From NCBI RefSeq assembly GCF_034376665.1, contig NZ_JAXMJI010000006.1, positions 1-7,710 of the forward strand: a DNA stretch of 7,710 nt. The letters are read 5' to 3'. The first letter of the stretch is position 1. Each line of letters starts with the position of its first letter. Below, one piece after another: positions 6,142-7,710 of this stretch. A program made the position numbers and the translations under genes. The DNA comes from Allopontixanthobacter sp034376665. Its GTDB lineage: Bacteria; Pseudomonadota; Alphaproteobacteria; Sphingomonadales; Sphingomonadaceae. The notes beneath the pieces are model-generated. The model was not told the origin of the DNA. It did not search any database and saw only the letters and a list, made by a program, of their open reading frames with translations.

Positions 6142-7098
6142 ATGTCCCTGCGCGTCGCGGTCCAGATGGATCCCATCGAAACGATCAAAATCGCTGGGGA
6201 TTCCAGCTTTGCCCTGATGATGGCCGCACAGGCGAGGGGCTACAGCGTCTGGCATTACGACGTGCGCACCCTTGCGTGGGAAAATTCGAAAATCACCGCA
6301 TGGGCTGCGCCGATCACGGTCCGCAACGTGCCAGGCGATCACTTTACCAAGGGCGACTTGCGCAAGATCGATCTCGCCACCGATGTTGACGTCATCCTGA
6401 TGCGGCAGGATCCGCCGTTCGACCTGGGATACATCACCGCCACTCTGATTCTCGAGCGGCTCGAAGGGCAGACGCTGGTGGTCAACGATCCAGCCAGCGT
6501 CCGCAACGCGCCGGAGAAGATGTTCGTGCTGGATTACGCGCGTTTCATGCCGCCGACGCTGATCGCGCGCAGGCTGGAGGATGTTCAGGCATTCCAGCAG
6601 GAACACGGCGCGGTGGTGGTCAAGCCGCTGCACGGCAATGGCGGCAAGGCAATATTCAAGATCGATGCTGACGGCACCAACCTGCCGGCCTTGTTCGAAG
6701 TGTTCAACCAGACCTGGCCCGAACCGCACATGGTCCAGCCGTTCATTCCCGAGGTCGCGTTGGGCGACAAGCGGATCGTCCTGATCGACGGCGAATTTAC
6801 CGGCGCAATCAACCGCAAGCCTGGCGAGGGCGAGTTCCGGTCGAATCTGGCGCAGGGCGGCTATGCGGAGAAGGCAGAACTGACGCCGCGGGAAGAAGAA
6901 ATCTGCGCAGCAATGGGTCCGGAACTGAAGAAGCGCGGGCTGGTTTTCGTCGGCATCGACGTGATCGGCGGAAAATGGCTTACGGAAATCAATGTGACGT
7001 CGCCGACAGGTATCGTCGTCATCGACAAATTCAACGGCACCGACACTCCGGGTCTGATCTGGAACGCGATCGAGCGGCGGCTGGCGGCGGCGGGATGA
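6142..7098 (+). CDS. gshB: Glutathione synthase
   Basis: A complete 318-residue ATP-grasp enzyme joining gamma-glutamylcysteine and glycine to make glutathione in the cytoplasm; E. coli GshB has 316 residues. Recognisable elements in order: MDPIETI (9-15), MRQDPPFD (87-94), VNDPASVRNAPEK (114-126), the ATP-binding loop KPLHGNGG (161-168), RKPGEGEFRSNLAQGG (225-240) and GIDVIGGKWLTEINVTSPTG (271-290) with its metal-binding Glu282 and Asn284. GAAGG (6128-6132) lies nine bases before the ATG. A slightly earlier ATG at 6119 is in another frame and gives only a short peptide. A probable own promoter lies upstream, and the DedA-family gene follows after 22 bp on the same strand. GshA is not in the window. 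Confidence 0.97.
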   Translation: MSLRVAVQMDPIETIKIAGDSSFALMMAAQARGYSVWHYDVRTLAWENSKITAWAAPITVRNVPGDHFTKGDLRKIDLATDVDVILMRQDPPFDLGYITATLILERLEGQTLVVNDPASVRNAPEKMFVLDYARFMPPTLIARRLEDVQAFQQEHGAVVVKPLHGNGGKAIFKIDADGTNLPALFEVFNQTWPEPHMVQPFIPEVALGDKRIVLIDGEFTGAINRKPGEGEFRSNLAQGGYAEKAELTPREEEICAAMGPELKKRGLVFVGIDVIGGKWLTEINVTSPTGIVVIDKFNGTDTPGLIWNAIERRLAAAG

Positions 7099-7120
7099 TA
7101 CTTACCCGCGAAGACCTTCG

Positions 7121-7710
7121 ATGATTTCCTTCATTATCCGAGCTATCGAACAGGCGGGCTACCTCGGTATCCTGGCGCTGATGGCACTGGAGAATATCTT
7201 TCCGCCCATGCCGTCCGAAGTGATCATGGGGATCGGCGGTCTGCTGGTGTCGCAAGGCAGGATGGAGTTCTGGCCGCTGCTTATCGCCGGGACCATTGGC
7301 TCGACGCTGGGCAACTATGCCTGGTACTGGGCCGGAGATACCTGGGGATATGAACGGCTGCGCCCGTTCGTCGATCGCCGGGGACGGTGGCTGACACTGG
7401 ACTGGGACGATGTGGAGCGCGCCACTACATTCTTTCTGCGACGGGGCCAGTGGACGGTGTTCTTCGCGCGGTTCCTGCCGATCTTCCGGACGATGATTTC
7501 CCTGCCCGCAGGCCTCGCGCATATGAGCAAGGGCCGGTTTCTACTGTACACCTTTACCGGTGCTGCGATCTGGAACGGGTTCCTGATCAAGGCCGGTTCA
7601 ATGCTCGCTGGGGCGGAAAGCCTGCTTGGCTGGATAGTCGGCGGACTGATCGGCCTGACGCTCGCAGGGTGTGTCTGGCGCGTCGTCCGGTGGAAGCCGC
7701 GTTCGGAGCG
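7121..7710 (+). CDS. DedA-family membrane protein (3' end beyond the window)
   Basis: An open frame of 196 codons from ATG 7121 runs off the right edge without a stop. The product is an inner-membrane protein with hydrophobic stretches at about 11-28, 34-45, 52-72, 111-130, 141-160 and 167-187. DedA (SNARE-associated/VTT domain) hallmarks are present: the ENIFPPMPSE re-entrant motif (24-33), GTIGSTLGNYAWYWAG (57-72), and FFARFLPIFRTMISLPAG (114-131) with Arg117 and Arg123. By alignment from memory with E. coli YqjA (Glu39, Asp51, Arg130, Arg136), Glu24, Glu33, Arg117 and Arg123 occupy the essential positions. DedA proteins are linked to lipid flipping, including undecaprenyl phosphate recycling, and to membrane homeostasis; the lipid handled here is unknown. 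The ribosome site is weak (AAGA at 7111-7114), and no alternative in-frame start exists after the gshB stop, which is 22 bp upstream, so coupling to gshB is likely. Confidence 0.92.
   Translation, partial: MISFIIRAIEQAGYLGILALMALENIFPPMPSEVIMGIGGLLVSQGRMEFWPLLIAGTIGSTLGNYAWYWAGDTWGYERLRPFVDRRGRWLTLDWDDVERATTFFLRRGQWTVFFARFLPIFRTMISLPAGLAHMSKGRFLLYTFTGAAIWNGFLIKAGSMLAGAESLLGWIVGGLIGLTLAGCVWRVVRWKPRSE

Noticed and set aside
6119..6217. Short upstream reading frame starting at ATG 6119, overlapping the gshB start (about 32 codons, contains CPC)
   Set aside because: No good ribosome site precedes it, and most of it overlaps gshB in another frame. A leader peptide role is not supported by any attenuator-like structure.
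5962..6729. 255-codon minus-strand frame opposite gshB and the yraN end
   Set aside because: Fully explained as a shadow of gshB, and it runs through the yraN-gshB regulatory spacer; no domain motifs.
7031..7522. 163-codon minus-strand frame at the right end
   Set aside because: It is antisense to the gshB end and the DedA gene, whose membrane and DedA motifs are unambiguous.

Overview
The window looks like an ordinary chromosomal housekeeping segment from an alphaproteobacterium, most likely Sphingomonadales (Erythrobacteraceae/Sphingomonadaceae type). This rests on the high GC content, the style of the ParE and MoxR-like protein sequences, a fused alpha/beta hydrolase-OsmC protein, and short TPR-less PBP-activator lipoproteins of the alphaproteobacterial kind. 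The genus assignment is my inference from recalled homologues, not from a search.

Layout, left to right. (1) Positions 1-131, minus strand: the first 43 codons of a MoxR-family AAA+ ATPase, cut by the window edge just before its Walker A motif. (2) A 164-bp divergent intergenic region (132-295) holding a perfect 6+6 bp dyad (189-205). (3) 296-1546, plus: a bifunctional alpha/beta hydrolase/OsmC fusion with intact catalytic residues in both halves and two extra CxxC motifs. (4) A 35-bp convergent gap with a small hairpin. (5) 1582-3573, minus: parE, topoisomerase IV subunit B, complete, with a promoter so close to its ATG that the mRNA should be leaderless. (6) 3631-4797, minus: a periplasmic lipoprotein with a type I periplasmic-binding fold, related to the C-terminal half of LpoA. 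(7) A 27-bp divergent gap, then rsmI (4825-5685), yraN (5682-6032, overlapping rsmI by 4 bp), a 109-bp spacer with a promoter-like sequence, gshB (6142-7098), and a DedA-family membrane protein starting at 7121 and running off the end.

The lpoA-like / rsmI / yraN group matches the conserved neighbourhood of E. coli, where lpoA (yraM) and rsmI (yraL) are divergent and yraN is adjacent. Genes 6-7 therefore look like a vertically inherited block joining envelope, ribosome-modification and glutathione functions. rsmI-yraN are probably translationally coupled. gshB and the DedA gene are probably one transcript (22-bp gap). The lpoA-like gene may read through into parE, which also has its own promoter.

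I found no RNA genes, insertion sequences, CRISPR arrays, prophage or defence genes, and no stretch over 300 bp without a gene. I did not find a convincing new system. The items most worth a second look are the predicted leaderless parE promoter, the dyad between the MoxR and hydrolase-OsmC genes, the cysteine-rich fusion protein, and the overlapping divergent start of the lpoA-like/rsmI pair. The long open frames opposite parE and other genes are best read as GC-rich shadow frames.
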